Shown: one piece after another, positions 42,335 to 51,600 of the stretch
How the letters are laid out: each line of letters opens with the position of its first letter
How positions within the stretch are numbered: the stretch's first letter is position 1
Source: Variovorax gracilis
Lineage (GTDB): Bacteria > Pseudomonadota > Gammaproteobacteria > Burkholderiales > Burkholderiaceae_C
Assembly (NCBI RefSeq): GCF_030317115.1
Contig: NZ_JASZYF010000009.1
Location: forward strand, 186,001 to 250,000
Reading direction: 5' to 3'
DNA length: 64,000 nt
Notes under the pieces: generated by a model
Told to the model about the DNA's origin: nothing
What the model saw: only the letters and a program-made list of their open reading frames with translations
The model's database searches: none
Program-made: the position numbers and the translations under genes

Positions 42335-43426
42335 ATGAGTATCGAAATCCGCAACGTCAGCAAGCAGTTCGGTGATTTCCACGCGCTGCGCGATGTGAGC
42401 CTGGACGTCTCGTCGGGCGAACTGGTCGCACTGCTCGGCCCCTCGGGCTGCGGCAAGACCACGCTGTTGCGCATCATCGCGGGTCTGGAAACCGCGGACA
42501 CCGGCAGCATCCTGTTCTCGGGCGAGGACACCACTGACGTGCACGTGCGCGAACGCCAGGTGGGCTTCGTGTTCCAGCACTACGCGCTGTTCCGCCACAT
42601 GACGGTCTTCGAGAACGTGGCCTTCGGCCTGCGCGTCAAGCCACGCAGCGTGCGGCCGGGCGAGGCGCAGATCAAGTCCAAGGTGCACGACCTGCTGAAA
42701 CTGGTGCAGCTCGACTGGCTGGCCGACCGCTATCCGTCGCAGTTGTCCGGCGGCCAGCGCCAGCGCATCGCATTGGCGCGCGCGCTGGCGGTGGAACCCA
42801 AGGTGCTCCTGCTCGACGAGCCCTTCGGCGCGCTCGACGCCAAGGTTCGCAAGGAACTGCGCCGCTGGCTGCGCCGCCTGCACGACGAGTTGCACGTCAC
42901 CAGCATCTTCGTCACGCACGACCAGGAAGAAGCGCTCGAAGTGGCCGATCGCGTGGTGCTGATGAACAGCGGCCGCGTCGAGCAGGTCGGCTCTCCGCAG
43001 GACGTGTGGGACCATCCCGCAAGCCCATTCGTCTACGGTTTCCTCGGCGATGTGAACCTGTTCCACGGCCGCGCGCACGAGGGGGAAGTGCACGTCGAAG
43101 GCATTCGCATCGACACGCAGGAGAGCGCATTCCGCGACGGCAAGGCGCTGGCCTATGTGCGTCCGCACGACCTGAATGTCGAGCGCTACACGGCCGGCGC
43201 GACGGGCATCGTCGCGACCTTGAGTCGCGCCATCGTCGTAGGCCCCATCGCGCGCCTGGAACTCGAGCCGGTCGAATCGAATCCAGATAATCCGGGCTCC
43301 GGAACCATCATCGAAGCGCAACTCCCTGCGCAACAGTTCCGGGACCTGGGCCTGAAGGAAGGCGACACCGTCGTCGCCACGCCGCGCAAGGCCCGGGTGT
43401 TCGTTGAAGAATGGGTTTCGCCGTGA
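42335..43426 (+). CDS. cysA: Sulfate/thiosulfate ABC transporter ATP-binding protein CysA
   Basis: A 363-residue ATPase: MSIEIRNVSKQFGDFHALRD, Walker A GPSGCGKTT, VFQHYALFRHMTVFENVAFG, signature QLSGGQRQRIALARAL, Walker B LLLDEPFGALDAKVRKELRR and a C-terminal TOBE-like regulatory domain (about 240-355). The sequence YALFRHMTVFENVAFGLRVK is typical of CysA. Its 3' end overlaps the start of dsbB. Confidence 0.96.
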   Translation: MSIEIRNVSKQFGDFHALRDVSLDVSSGELVALLGPSGCGKTTLLRIIAGLETADTGSILFSGEDTTDVHVRERQVGFVFQHYALFRHMTVFENVAFGLRVKPRSVRPGEAQIKSKVHDLLKLVQLDWLADRYPSQLSGGQRQRIALARALAVEPKVLLLDEPFGALDAKVRKELRRWLRRLHDELHVTSIFVTHDQEEALEVADRVVLMNSGRVEQVGSPQDVWDHPASPFVYGFLGDVNLFHGRAHEGEVHVEGIRIDTQESAFRDGKALAYVRPHDLNVERYTAGATGIVATLSRAIVVGPIARLELEPVESNPDNPGSGTIIEAQLPAQQFRDLGLKEGDTVVATPRKARVFVEEWVSP

Positions 43427-43947
43427 TCGATTGGTATTTTGGTGCGCCTCGGCGCGCGTTCGCGCTGATATGTGCTGCATGCGTGGCGATGCTCGCCTTC
43501 GGCATGTATTTGCAGCACGTGGTTGGCCTGGAGCCGTGCCCGATGTGCATCGTGCAGCGCTACGCGCTCGTGCTGGTCGCCGTCTTCGCGGGCCTCGCGG
43601 CGGCGAGCAGCCGCAGGGGACTGCAGGTGACAGGCTCCTTGCTGGGGCTCGTCATGGCCGTCGGCGGCGCCTACACCGCCGCGCGCCAGAGCTGGCTGCA
43701 ATGGCATCCGCCGGAAGTGGTGTCCTGCGGTCGCGACATCTACGGGATGATCGAGACGTTTCCGCTGCAACGCGCCTTGCCGATGATCTTTCGCGGCGCC
43801 GGTGATTGCTCGCAGATCGACTGGACCTTTCTCGGCCTGTCGATCGCAAACTGGTCCTTCATTGCCTTCACCGTGTTCGCGGTGTTGCTGCTGGTCCTGC
43901 TGTTCCGCCCCTCGCGTCAGAGCGGCAGGGTGTCGAAGGCCGCGTAG
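43411..43947 (+). CDS. dsbB: Disulfide bond formation protein DsbB
   Basis: A 178-residue inner-membrane protein that reoxidises DsbA and passes electrons to quinone. Four spans are evident. The first periplasmic loop has the redox pair Cys43-Cys46 (LEPCPMCIVQRY) and the second Cys106 and Cys133 (VVSCGRDIYGM, GAGDCSQ). The start is ATG 43411 or, with GTGA overlap of the cysA stop, GTG 43423 (giving a start at the IDWYF stretch). It is cotranscribed with cysTWA and its 3' end overlaps the opposing ParA-like gene by 31 nt. Confidence 0.94.
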   Translation: MGFAVIDWYFGAPRRAFALICAACVAMLAFGMYLQHVVGLEPCPMCIVQRYALVLVAVFAGLAAASSRRGLQVTGSLLGLVMAVGGAYTAARQSWLQWHPPEVVSCGRDIYGMIETFPLQRALPMIFRGAGDCSQIDWTFLGLSIANWSFIAFTVFAVLLLVLLFRPSRQSGRVSKAA

Positions 43948-44609
43948 GCGGTCGCCAGCCAGGTCTTCACGCGCTGGCGTTCCAGCAAACCCAGCGCGTG
44001 CGGTCCTTCGCGGTCGTTGACCGCCTTCCAGAAGCTCGTGTTGCGCGCATCGATCTTGCGCATGCTGGCGTCGTGCAGCCGGGGCAGGGCGATGACGCGA
44101 GCACCGTTCGCCGTCGCCTTGCTGAGCGACTGCGAACCGAGCAGCAGGCCGAAGTCGTTCCCGCGCCCATAGTTCTGCACCACGATGTAGTTCGGCCGAT
44201 TGCCGAAGGTGTCGATCAGCACGCCCAGCAGATCGCTCGAATCCTTGCCGTCGTCGAGCACATGCCAGAAGTTGACGGCCACGCCGAGTTCATCGAACAC
44301 GTCGAACAGGTCGGATTCCTTGATCCACCGTGAAAGCGGCGCCAGCGTCTGCGCCGCCAGGTCGACGATCACGCTTTGCTGGGGATTGGTTTCGAAGCCG
44401 TTCACAACCGTGTCGAGGCCCTCGAAGCTGTCCACCACCACCGGCGAGGCGAAGCCCTCGTAGAAACGGGTGAAGGAACTGTGCGAGCGATCGGTGTCGA
44501 AGCCGACGAAGGGCCTGCTGTGATCGATGAAGTACTGCGCCAGAACCCGTGCCGTGACCGACTTGCCGACACCGCCCTTTTCGCCGCCGATGAAATTGAT
44601 GGAGCTCAT
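43917..44609 (-). CDS. Orphan ParA/MinD-like ATPase
   Basis: A 230-residue protein with a deviant Walker A, GGEKGGVGKSVTARVLAQY, and a downstream hydrophobic strand SVIVDLAAQT that could be the Walker A-prime/B region. No ParB, MinC or cargo gene is adjacent. It is divergent from hipBA, so it may be a standalone ATPase of an accessory module. Annotation pipelines sometimes label such proteins mobilisation or CobQ/MinD proteins. AGGA precedes the ATG at 44609. The function is unknown. Confidence 0.8.
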   Translation of the reverse strand: MSSINFIGGEKGGVGKSVTARVLAQYFIDHSRPFVGFDTDRSHSSFTRFYEGFASPVVVDSFEGLDTVVNGFETNPQQSVIVDLAAQTLAPLSRWIKESDLFDVFDELGVAVNFWHVLDDGKDSSDLLGVLIDTFGNRPNYIVVQNYGRGNDFGLLLGSQSLSKATANGARVIALPRLHDASMRKIDARNTSFWKAVNDREGPHALGLLERQRVKTWLATAYAAFDTLPL

Positions 44610-44729
44610 GAGGTTCCTGGGTGAATGGGTTGGAATGTGCGATTCATTCTAGGGGCCGAGTCGTGGCCGACAGTCGCTATCCGCATTTGCACCTTTGATT
44701 GGGCAGGGCTGGCTTGTGCCTAAGTTAAT

Positions 44730-44794
44730 ATGCAAACTGACTTGAGAGCCGGCGCATTTGTGCACAATATGTTTTGCATCACTAACGTTTGCAT
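44730..44794. promoter_or_regulatory. Repeated ATGCAAAC half-sites upstream of hipB
   Basis: ATGCAAAC (44730-44737) and its exact inverse GTTTGCAT (44787-44794) flank the A/T-rich region before hipB, with a third near-copy GTTTTGCAT at 44771-44779. This array resembles the multi-operator layout of autoregulated hipBA loci, so it probably binds HipB. The last copy is within 7 nt of the possible ATG at 44801. Confidence 0.6.
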
Positions 44795-44800
44795 AATTTG

Positions 44801-45124
44801 ATGATCATGGGCACCTTGGCTGAGATCGGCCGCTTTCTGCGTCAGGCGCGCAAGGATCGGGCCATGACGGCCTCCGAACTGGCGCTGAAGGCCGGCATCT
44901 CCCGGAACACCCTCGGCGCGCTGGAGGCCGGGCGCGGCAACGTCGAACTCAACACCCTGCTGGCGCTGCTCCGAACGCTCGAGCTGGAGATGCAATTCGT
45001 CCCCCAGGAAGTGGCTGCCTTGACCCGTGGCGACGCCGACGCCAAATCCACGGGCCTGCAGGACGAGGTCGAAAGTCTCATGCCAAGGTCCCGCAGGAGC
45101 CCGCCGGCAAGGCCTACCCGATGA
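44801..45124 (+). CDS. hipB: HipB-like antitoxin / Xre-family regulator
   Basis: A 107-residue protein with an Xre helix-turn-helix (about 5-70: LAEIGRFLRQARKDRAMTAS, ELALKAGISRNTLGALEAGR) and a short disordered basic tail. The start may be TTG 44789, ATG 44801 or ATG 44807; none has a clear ribosome site. The stop overlaps the hipA start by ATGA, the usual antitoxin-toxin coupling. It should bind both HipA and the operator array upstream. Confidence 0.85.
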   Translation: MIMGTLAEIGRFLRQARKDRAMTASELALKAGISRNTLGALEAGRGNVELNTLLALLRTLELEMQFVPQEVAALTRGDADAKSTGLQDEVESLMPRSRRSPPARPTR

Positions 45125-46491
45125 GCGTCGTCCGGTCACTGCGAATCCGGCGGGGCAGGACCGACGTCGGCTCGCTGTTCGGGCTCGACGACGGGCGGGT
45201 GTACTTCCGGTTCGACGACGAGTACGCCAAGAACCCCGCGCGGCCTGTCCTGTCGCAGCTCTACGTGGTTGCGCCGGTCATCTCGGGCAGCAGCGAGAGA
45301 GTCGCGCAGGCGATCGCCGAGGCCGAGGCCGCCACCGTGGCGCAACTGCTGGATCCGACGCTCGACGTCAATCGCGGCGACGGCAAGTTCGGCCTGCCGC
45401 CTTTCTTTCAGAACCTGCTTCCCGAGGGGCCGCTGCGCAGGCAGCTGGTCGGGGACCTCGGCCTGGAAGTGAATGACGAACTTGGGCTGCTGGCAGCCTG
45501 TGGAGGCGATCTTCCCGGCGACGTCTGGGCGGACGCGGAGACGCTGGAGGAGCGCGCGCTCGGACGCCTGATCGGCCAAAGCCGCGACAGCTACGAGATG
45601 AGTTCAGGGCAGGTGCCGACCCCGCAGCAGACCTCGATCTCGGGCGTGCAGCCCAAGATGGCGCTGGTGCGGGGCGGGCCGGGGCGCTACGTGATGCGCT
45701 CCAGGCGATCGGATGAAAGGCACTTCATCGGCAAGCTGCCGACGGCCGAATACGACCGGCTCCCCGAGGTCGAATACAGCTCGCTGAAGCTGGCCGCTGC
45801 CGCCGGCGTGAACACCTGCGAGGCATCGCTGCAACCGCTTTCGGCCATCGCGGACCAGTTGCCTTACGCACTCCAGAAGGACGAGCGCAACTTCTTGCTG
45901 GTGTCGCGTTTCGACCGCGACGTCGATACCGAGACTCGACGGCTGCACATGGAGGATTTCGCGCAAGTCACGGGCACGCCGTCCGAGTACAAGTATTCAG
46001 GCACCTACGCGGCCATCGGGCTGCTGCTCAAGCGTCGCTCGGCGAAGGGCGAGGCCGACGTGGCCGAGCTGTTGCGACGCATCAAGGTCTCGGAGTTGCT
46101 GGGCAACTATGACGCGCACCTGAAGAACTTCAGCCTGGTCTACCCACCCGGCCGGACCAGGCCCGAACTATCGAAGGCCTATGACATCGTCGCCTACGGC
46201 GTGTATTTCAAGGGGTCGGGGCACGGTTTGCAGTTCTTTCCCGGGCAGAAGGACAGAAGCCTGCTGACGCCCAGCACGCTGCGCCAGCTTGCCAACGCGT
46301 GGGACATCCCCGAAAAGCACCTGTCCGAAGTCGTCTCGGACTGCGTCGACCAGGCGATGAAGAACTGGCCCGGCCTGTTGAAGGCGCTGCCGCTCGCGCC
46401 TGTCCACCGGGCGCGACTGGCCGAGCACATCGAATCCAATGCCAGCGTCGTGTCATGGCGCAAGCGCCATCGCGACGCGGCATGGTTCTAG
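45121..46491 (+). CDS. hipA: HipA-family serine/threonine kinase toxin
   Basis: A 456-residue HipA kinase. The autophosphorylation serine is probably Ser172 in TSISGVQPKM, the nucleotide-binding lysine is in HFIGKLPT, the catalytic motif is NYDAHLKN (Asp331) and the metal Asp is in SKAYDIVAYG (Asp355). All expected active-site elements are present, so the toxin is probably active. Characterised HipA phosphorylates glutamyl-tRNA synthetase and induces dormancy; other HipA-like kinases have other targets. It ends 4 nt before the opposing lipase gene. Confidence 0.92.
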   Translation: MSVVRSLRIRRGRTDVGSLFGLDDGRVYFRFDDEYAKNPARPVLSQLYVVAPVISGSSERVAQAIAEAEAATVAQLLDPTLDVNRGDGKFGLPPFFQNLLPEGPLRRQLVGDLGLEVNDELGLLAACGGDLPGDVWADAETLEERALGRLIGQSRDSYEMSSGQVPTPQQTSISGVQPKMALVRGGPGRYVMRSRRSDERHFIGKLPTAEYDRLPEVEYSSLKLAAAAGVNTCEASLQPLSAIADQLPYALQKDERNFLLVSRFDRDVDTETRRLHMEDFAQVTGTPSEYKYSGTYAAIGLLLKRRSAKGEADVAELLRRIKVSELLGNYDAHLKNFSLVYPPGRTRPELSKAYDIVAYGVYFKGSGHGLQFFPGQKDRSLLTPSTLRQLANAWDIPEKHLSEVVSDCVDQAMKNWPGLLKALPLAPVHRARLAEHIESNASVVSWRKRHRDAAWF

Positions 46492-46495
46492 TCCC

Positions 46496-47797
46496 TCAGC
46501 GGAGTGCCGGCAGCCGGCTCGCTTCGTCGCGTAAGCGCTGCATGAGCATGTCGACCATCTCGCTCGACCGGAGAATCGAAATGTGGTCTTCGTCGAAGCC
46601 GAAGATGAAATCTGCGCGCGATTGAATGTCGGGCGCCAGCACGCTGTCCAGTGACACGGCGCCGTCGTTGTTGCCGGAGACGAAGCGCGAATGGCCGCCG
46701 AAGCCGAAGAACAGCGTGTACCGGATGTCGGCCGGCCGCGGGACGACCATCAGCTCGCTCAGGTACGGTGAGTTGGGCGCCATGTCGAGCCACGATCCGG
46801 GGACGCGCGTCGGCCCGATGTCCGCCCAGCGCGCAGCCGAGTGCCCCAGCCACGGCGTGGAGATCGTCACCACGTGATGCACCGGCGGCGCGCGACCTTC
46901 GCGAACGATGATGTTCAATGCGCCGCGGGTCACCAGTCCTCCCATGCTGTGCGCAACGACGACACTGGTGGGAAAGGCATACCGGTAGTGAAGCTCGTCG
47001 ACGGCGTTGTTCAGGAACAAGGCCGAGAGGCCGATGGAAAAGCCCGAGGGGTAGAAGAAGACCCACGGCTGGAAGCGCGTTCGATCCAGCTTGTCGATGA
47101 CGTGTTCCCAATCGCGGGGCGATCCGCCGGCCCCGTGCACGAAGATCACCGGGATCCGCTTCGGATCGTAGGGTTCGAGCATGAAGAGCCCGGCGCGGCC
47201 TTCCTCGACGAATCGAAGGGGCTGGAACAGTCCTTCGCGCACCCGGCTAGGCGCGAATCGGCCTTCATCGATGGCGGCCTGTGCGCCGAATCCCTCGTTG
47301 CGTCGACGCACGAGTGCAGCATAGGCCTCGTCGAAGACAGGCGGCAGGGCCTTGGTGGTCGCAATGGATGGAATCCTGATGTGACCAAGTCCCTTCGCCG
47401 CCGTGGGCGGATCGTCGACGGCATCGATGCTCAGCGCGGTGCCTTCGTAGAGCACGGCGGGCTCGCCGCTGCCGTACGCCATGTCGCGATCGACGTCCTC
47501 GAAGGCCAGGATCCCGTACTGCCCCGGTGGGCCTGCCAGGTGGTAGACACCTCGGCTTCTCGGAATCACGTCGAGGAAAACGGGCTCCGGCGTGGCGCCG
47601 AGCCGGTACAGCACCACCACGATGGGGCCGCGAGCCTCTTTCTCGGTCTCGGCGATGCCGGTGAAGTACACCGCCGCGTCCAGCCGCCTCATTTGCCGGT
47701 CGGCCTGAAGGAGGCCGCAGCCGCTGGCCATCACGCAAAGCGCAATCAGCGCAATGCGCAGTGCATGCGAAAGACCGTGGGCAGCGATCGTCGGCAT
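46496..47797 (-). CDS. Lipase-like alpha/beta hydrolase lipoprotein
   Basis: A 433-residue putative lipoprotein (signal ending VMASGCGLLQ). The hydrolase domain (about 210-425) has the oxyanion segment PVIFVHGAGGSPRDWEHVI, nucleophile VVVAHSMGGLVTR and the histidine in FDEDHISILRS. The N-terminal 200 residues form a beta-rich region (RGPIVVVLYRLGATPEPVFL) of unknown role. It resembles secreted lipases/esterases anchored in the outer membrane. Its ATG overlaps the stop of the upstream lipoprotein by 1 nt, so both are made together. Confidence 0.85.
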   Translation of the reverse strand: MPTIAAHGLSHALRIALIALCVMASGCGLLQADRQMRRLDAAVYFTGIAETEKEARGPIVVVLYRLGATPEPVFLDVIPRSRGVYHLAGPPGQYGILAFEDVDRDMAYGSGEPAVLYEGTALSIDAVDDPPTAAKGLGHIRIPSIATTKALPPVFDEAYAALVRRRNEGFGAQAAIDEGRFAPSRVREGLFQPLRFVEEGRAGLFMLEPYDPKRIPVIFVHGAGGSPRDWEHVIDKLDRTRFQPWVFFYPSGFSIGLSALFLNNAVDELHYRYAFPTSVVVAHSMGGLVTRGALNIIVREGRAPPVHHVVTISTPWLGHSAARWADIGPTRVPGSWLDMAPNSPYLSELMVVPRPADIRYTLFFGFGGHSRFVSGNNDGAVSLDSVLAPDIQSRADFIFGFDEDHISILRSSEMVDMLMQRLRDEASRLPALR

Positions 47798-48552
47798 CAG
47801 TTCCTGGGCACCATCGAGAAGAACGGACCAAGACTACCCAGAAACCAGTTCTGGCTGAAGTCGAGCGCGGCCCGGCGGTACTTTTCATCGGCCTGAGCGG
47901 CCAGCAGATCGAGTCGGGCAACCACCTTGGACAGTTCGCGATCCACGACCAGGTTGCGCCCGCGCTCGCTGATTTCGGTTGCCAGCAGCAGGGGTTGACC
48001 ATCGGGGCCCGTCCTGGAGCCGATGAGCCAGAGCGAGATCTCCATATTTCGCGCCGCGCGAAAGCTGTTCTCGGCGTTCACCCCGTCGAGCATGGTCTGC
48101 TCCCAGGTGTTGCCGTTGGCCTGCTTGAGCAGCGAGGCCCAGCCGACCACCAGCGCCGCGACGCGATCGCCCTCGTAGGGCTTCGGGCCGGTCGTCTCGA
48201 AGGCCAGCCGGATGGCGTCGATGCCCGTCGCGCCTCGGAGTTGAGGCAGGGCGGTTTCCTGCGAGACGGAATCCCAGGTGCGCTTGATCGCATCGTCCGC
48301 AATGTCGGCCCACTTTCGCCATTCACGCGGATTGCGCCGGTACAGCGACACCTGCACCCGCCGAACGGACTGGAGGTTGTCGCGCAACGCGAGATTGGCG
48401 ATGCGATTGCTGCCCGTCTGCAGCCATTCGTTGTTGGCGTAGGGCTCGGCGCGCTCGGTGGAGGCGCATCCCGCCCCGCCGATAGTCGCAACGGCCGTCG
48501 CGAGCAGCAAGACACGACGTCGGGAGGCAGGGAAAACGGGGGTCTCGCTCAT
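47797..48552 (-). CDS. Putative lipoprotein cotranscribed with the lipase
   Basis: A 251-residue protein starting at ATG 48552 (MSETPVFPASRRRVLL). The signal contains RRR followed by a hydrophobic stretch and a lipobox GGAGCAS. The mature part is mostly alpha-helical by eye (NRIANLALRDNLQSVRRVQV, SLYRRNPREWRKWADIADDA). No family is recognised. Its overlap with the lipase gene suggests a functional partner, such as a chaperone, immunity factor or anchor. This is inference. Confidence 0.75.
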   Translation of the reverse strand: MSETPVFPASRRRVLLLATAVATIGGAGCASTERAEPYANNEWLQTGSNRIANLALRDNLQSVRRVQVSLYRRNPREWRKWADIADDAIKRTWDSVSQETALPQLRGATGIDAIRLAFETTGPKPYEGDRVAALVVGWASLLKQANGNTWEQTMLDGVNAENSFRAARNMEISLWLIGSRTGPDGQPLLLATEISERGRNLVVDRELSKVVARLDLLAAQADEKYRRAALDFSQNWFLGSLGPFFSMVPRN

Positions 48553-48656
48553 GGCTCGCACGTTATCATCCTCGCCTCAGGTGGCGGCCGATCTTCCGGG
48601 TCCAGGCCAGCGAAATCTCCTTACAAATCAACACCTTGCCTTAGGGCTGACCCGCC

Positions 48657-51600
48657 GTGCGTCTCAATTCCATCAAGCTTTCCGGCTTCAAATCGTTCGC
48701 CGAACCCACCAATTTCCTGCTGCCGGGCCAACTCGTGGGCGTGGTCGGGCCCAACGGTTGCGGCAAGTCGAACATCATGGATGCCGTGCGCTGGGTGCTC
48801 GGCGAATCGCGTGCTTCCGAATTGCGCGGCGAGTCGATGCAGGACGTCATCTTCAACGGCACGACCACGCGCAAGCAGGCGAGCCGATCGAGCGTGGAAC
48901 TCGTTTTCGACAACGCCGACCACCGGGCAGGCGGCCAGTGGTCGCAATTCGCGGAAATCGCTGTCAAGCGGGTACTGACGCGCGACGGCAATTCCAGCTA
49001 CTACATCAACAACCAGCCGGTGCGCAGGCGCGACGTGCAGGACGTGTTCCTCGGCACCGGCCTCGGCCCCCGCGCCTACGCGATCATCGGCCAGGGCACG
49101 ATCAGCCGGATCATTGAATCCAAGCCCGAGGAATTGCGGCTCTTCCTCGAAGAGGCGGCCGGCGTCTCCAAGTACAAGGAACGCCGCCGTGAGACCGAGA
49201 ACCGCCTGGGCGACACGCGCGAGAACCTCACGCGCGTCGAAGACATCCTGCGCGAACTCAACAGCAACCTCGAAAGGCTGGAGAAGCAGGCGGAGGTCGC
49301 CGCGCGCTACAACGCGCTGACCGGTGATGCCACGCGCAAGCAGCACCAGCTCTGGTTCCTGAAGCGCACCGAAAGCGAATCCGACCAGAGCCGCATCAAG
49401 GCCGACGCGGAGAAAGCCATCAACGACCTCGAATCGCGCACCGCCGATCTGCGCCATATCGAGGCCGAACTCGAAACAGTGCGGCAGGCGCACTACGCCG
49501 CTGGCGACCAGGTCAACCAGGCGCAGGGCAAGCTGTACGAGGCCAGCGCGGAGGTCGGCCGGCTCGAAGGCGAGATCCGCTTCGTGGTCGAAGGCCGCCA
49601 ACGGGTGGAACAGCGACTCGTCCAGCTGCGCGAGCAGATCGCGCAATGGAGTGCCCGCCGCGAGGACGCCGAAGCCGAGATCGAGACGCTTGCCGGCCAG
49701 GGCGTGAACGCCGAGGAACAAGCCGAATTGCTGGCCGCGCAGCTCGAAGAGCACGATGCCCGCATGCCGGAGCTGGAGGACGCACAACAGCGCGCACAGG
49801 ACGAGGCCAATGCCCAGCGTGCGACCGTCGGGCAGGTTCAGCAGCAGATCCAGGTCCTGGCGGCAGACCAACGCAATATCGAAGAACAAAGTCGCCAACT
49901 CAACCAGCGCGCCGAACGCCTGCGCAGCGACCAGAACGCGCTGGCGGCGCCTGACGAAGCGCGTCTGAGCGATCTCCGGGAGCAACTCGCTGCAGCACAG
50001 GAAGCTTCCGCCGAAGCCGACGCTCGGTTGCAGGATCTGCAGGAAGCCGTGCCGCAGCTCGACGACGACCGCCGCACGCGCCAGCAGGCTGTCAACACGG
50101 AAGGCGCACGCCATGCCGAATTCTCGGCGCGGCTCGAAGCGCTCAAGGCACTGCAGGAAAAGGTCAAGACCGACGGCAAGCTTGCGCCCTGGCTCGCGAA
50201 GCATGGCCTCGAAAGCCTGCAAGGCTTGTGGAGCCGCATCCACATCGAGCAGGGCTGGGAAAACGCCCTCGAATCCGCCTTGCGCGAGCGACTCGGCGCA
50301 CTCGAAGTCAGCCGACTCGACATGGTCCGCGCCTTCGGTGGCGATGCACCGCCGGCCAAGCTGGCCTTCTATTCGCCGCCGGTGGCCGGCGTGCCGCAGG
50401 GCCCCGCCACGATGCCGCGCCTGTCCGATCTGCTGCGCCTGAGCGATGCCGGCCAGCAGGCCTTGCTGGCCGAATGGCTGCATGGGTGCTTCACGGCAGA
50501 GACGCTGGAGGACGCGCTCGCGCAGCGGGAGAAGCTCCAGCCCGGCGAAGTGATCTACGTCAAGAGCGGGCATGCCGTCACCGCGCACAGCGTGAGCTTC
50601 TATGCCCAGGACTCGGAGCAGGCCGGTTTGCTGGCCCGTCAGCAGGAAATGGAAAACCTGGAGCGCCAGTTGCGCGCCCAGACGCTCATCGCCGACGAGT
50701 CGCGCACCGCGCTCGCGCGCGCCGAGGCTGCCTACGGCGACGCCGCCCAGCGCCTCGTCACGGCGCGCCGCGAGGCCGCCGACACACAATCGCGTGCCCA
50801 CGAGCTTCAAGTCGAGACACTGCGCCTCTCGCAACTGGCGGAGCAGACGCGGGCCCGCAGCGAGCAGTTGTCCAACGATCTCGGCGAAGTGGTCGCGCAG
50901 CTCGAGGAATTGCAGGAACGGCGGGTCGCGGCCGAGTCGCGTTTTGAAGAGCTGGACATGCAGCTGGCCGATAGCCAGGAGCGCCACGCCCAGCTCGACG
51001 AACGCGTGATCGAGGCCGGTCGCGCGCTGGCAGCGAGCCGCGAACAGCATCGCGGCCTGGAGCGCCAGGCGCAGGAGGCGACCTTTGCGCAGCGCACCCT
51101 CGAAGCGCGCCGCGGCGAACTCAGCCGTGCCATCGAGACGGCCTCGCAGCAGAGCGTGTCGCTGAACGAGGAAGACGAACGCGCCCGTGCCGAGTTGGGT
51201 CGACTGTCCGACGCGGCGGCGCAGGCCGGCCTGCAGGATGCGCTGTCGCTCAAGCTCGAACGCGAATCCGCGCTCGGCGCTTCGCGCAGCCAGTACGACG
51301 ACCTCACGATCAAGCTGCGCGCCAGCGACGAACGCCGCCTGCAACTGGAGCGCGAGCTCGACCCGCTGCGCCAGCGCATCACCGAGTTCCAATTGAAGGA
51401 ACAGGCGGCGCGCCTCGGCTTCGAGCAGTACCAGCAATTGCTGACCGACGCCGAAGCCGATCTCGAAGCGGTTGCGCTGTCGATCGAAACCGACAAGGTG
51501 CGGCTTACCGGCCTGCAAGGCGAGATCGATCGGCTGAACCGCGAAGTGGCATCGCTCGGCGCCGTCAACCTCGCGGCGCTCGACGAACTGAGCGTGGCGC

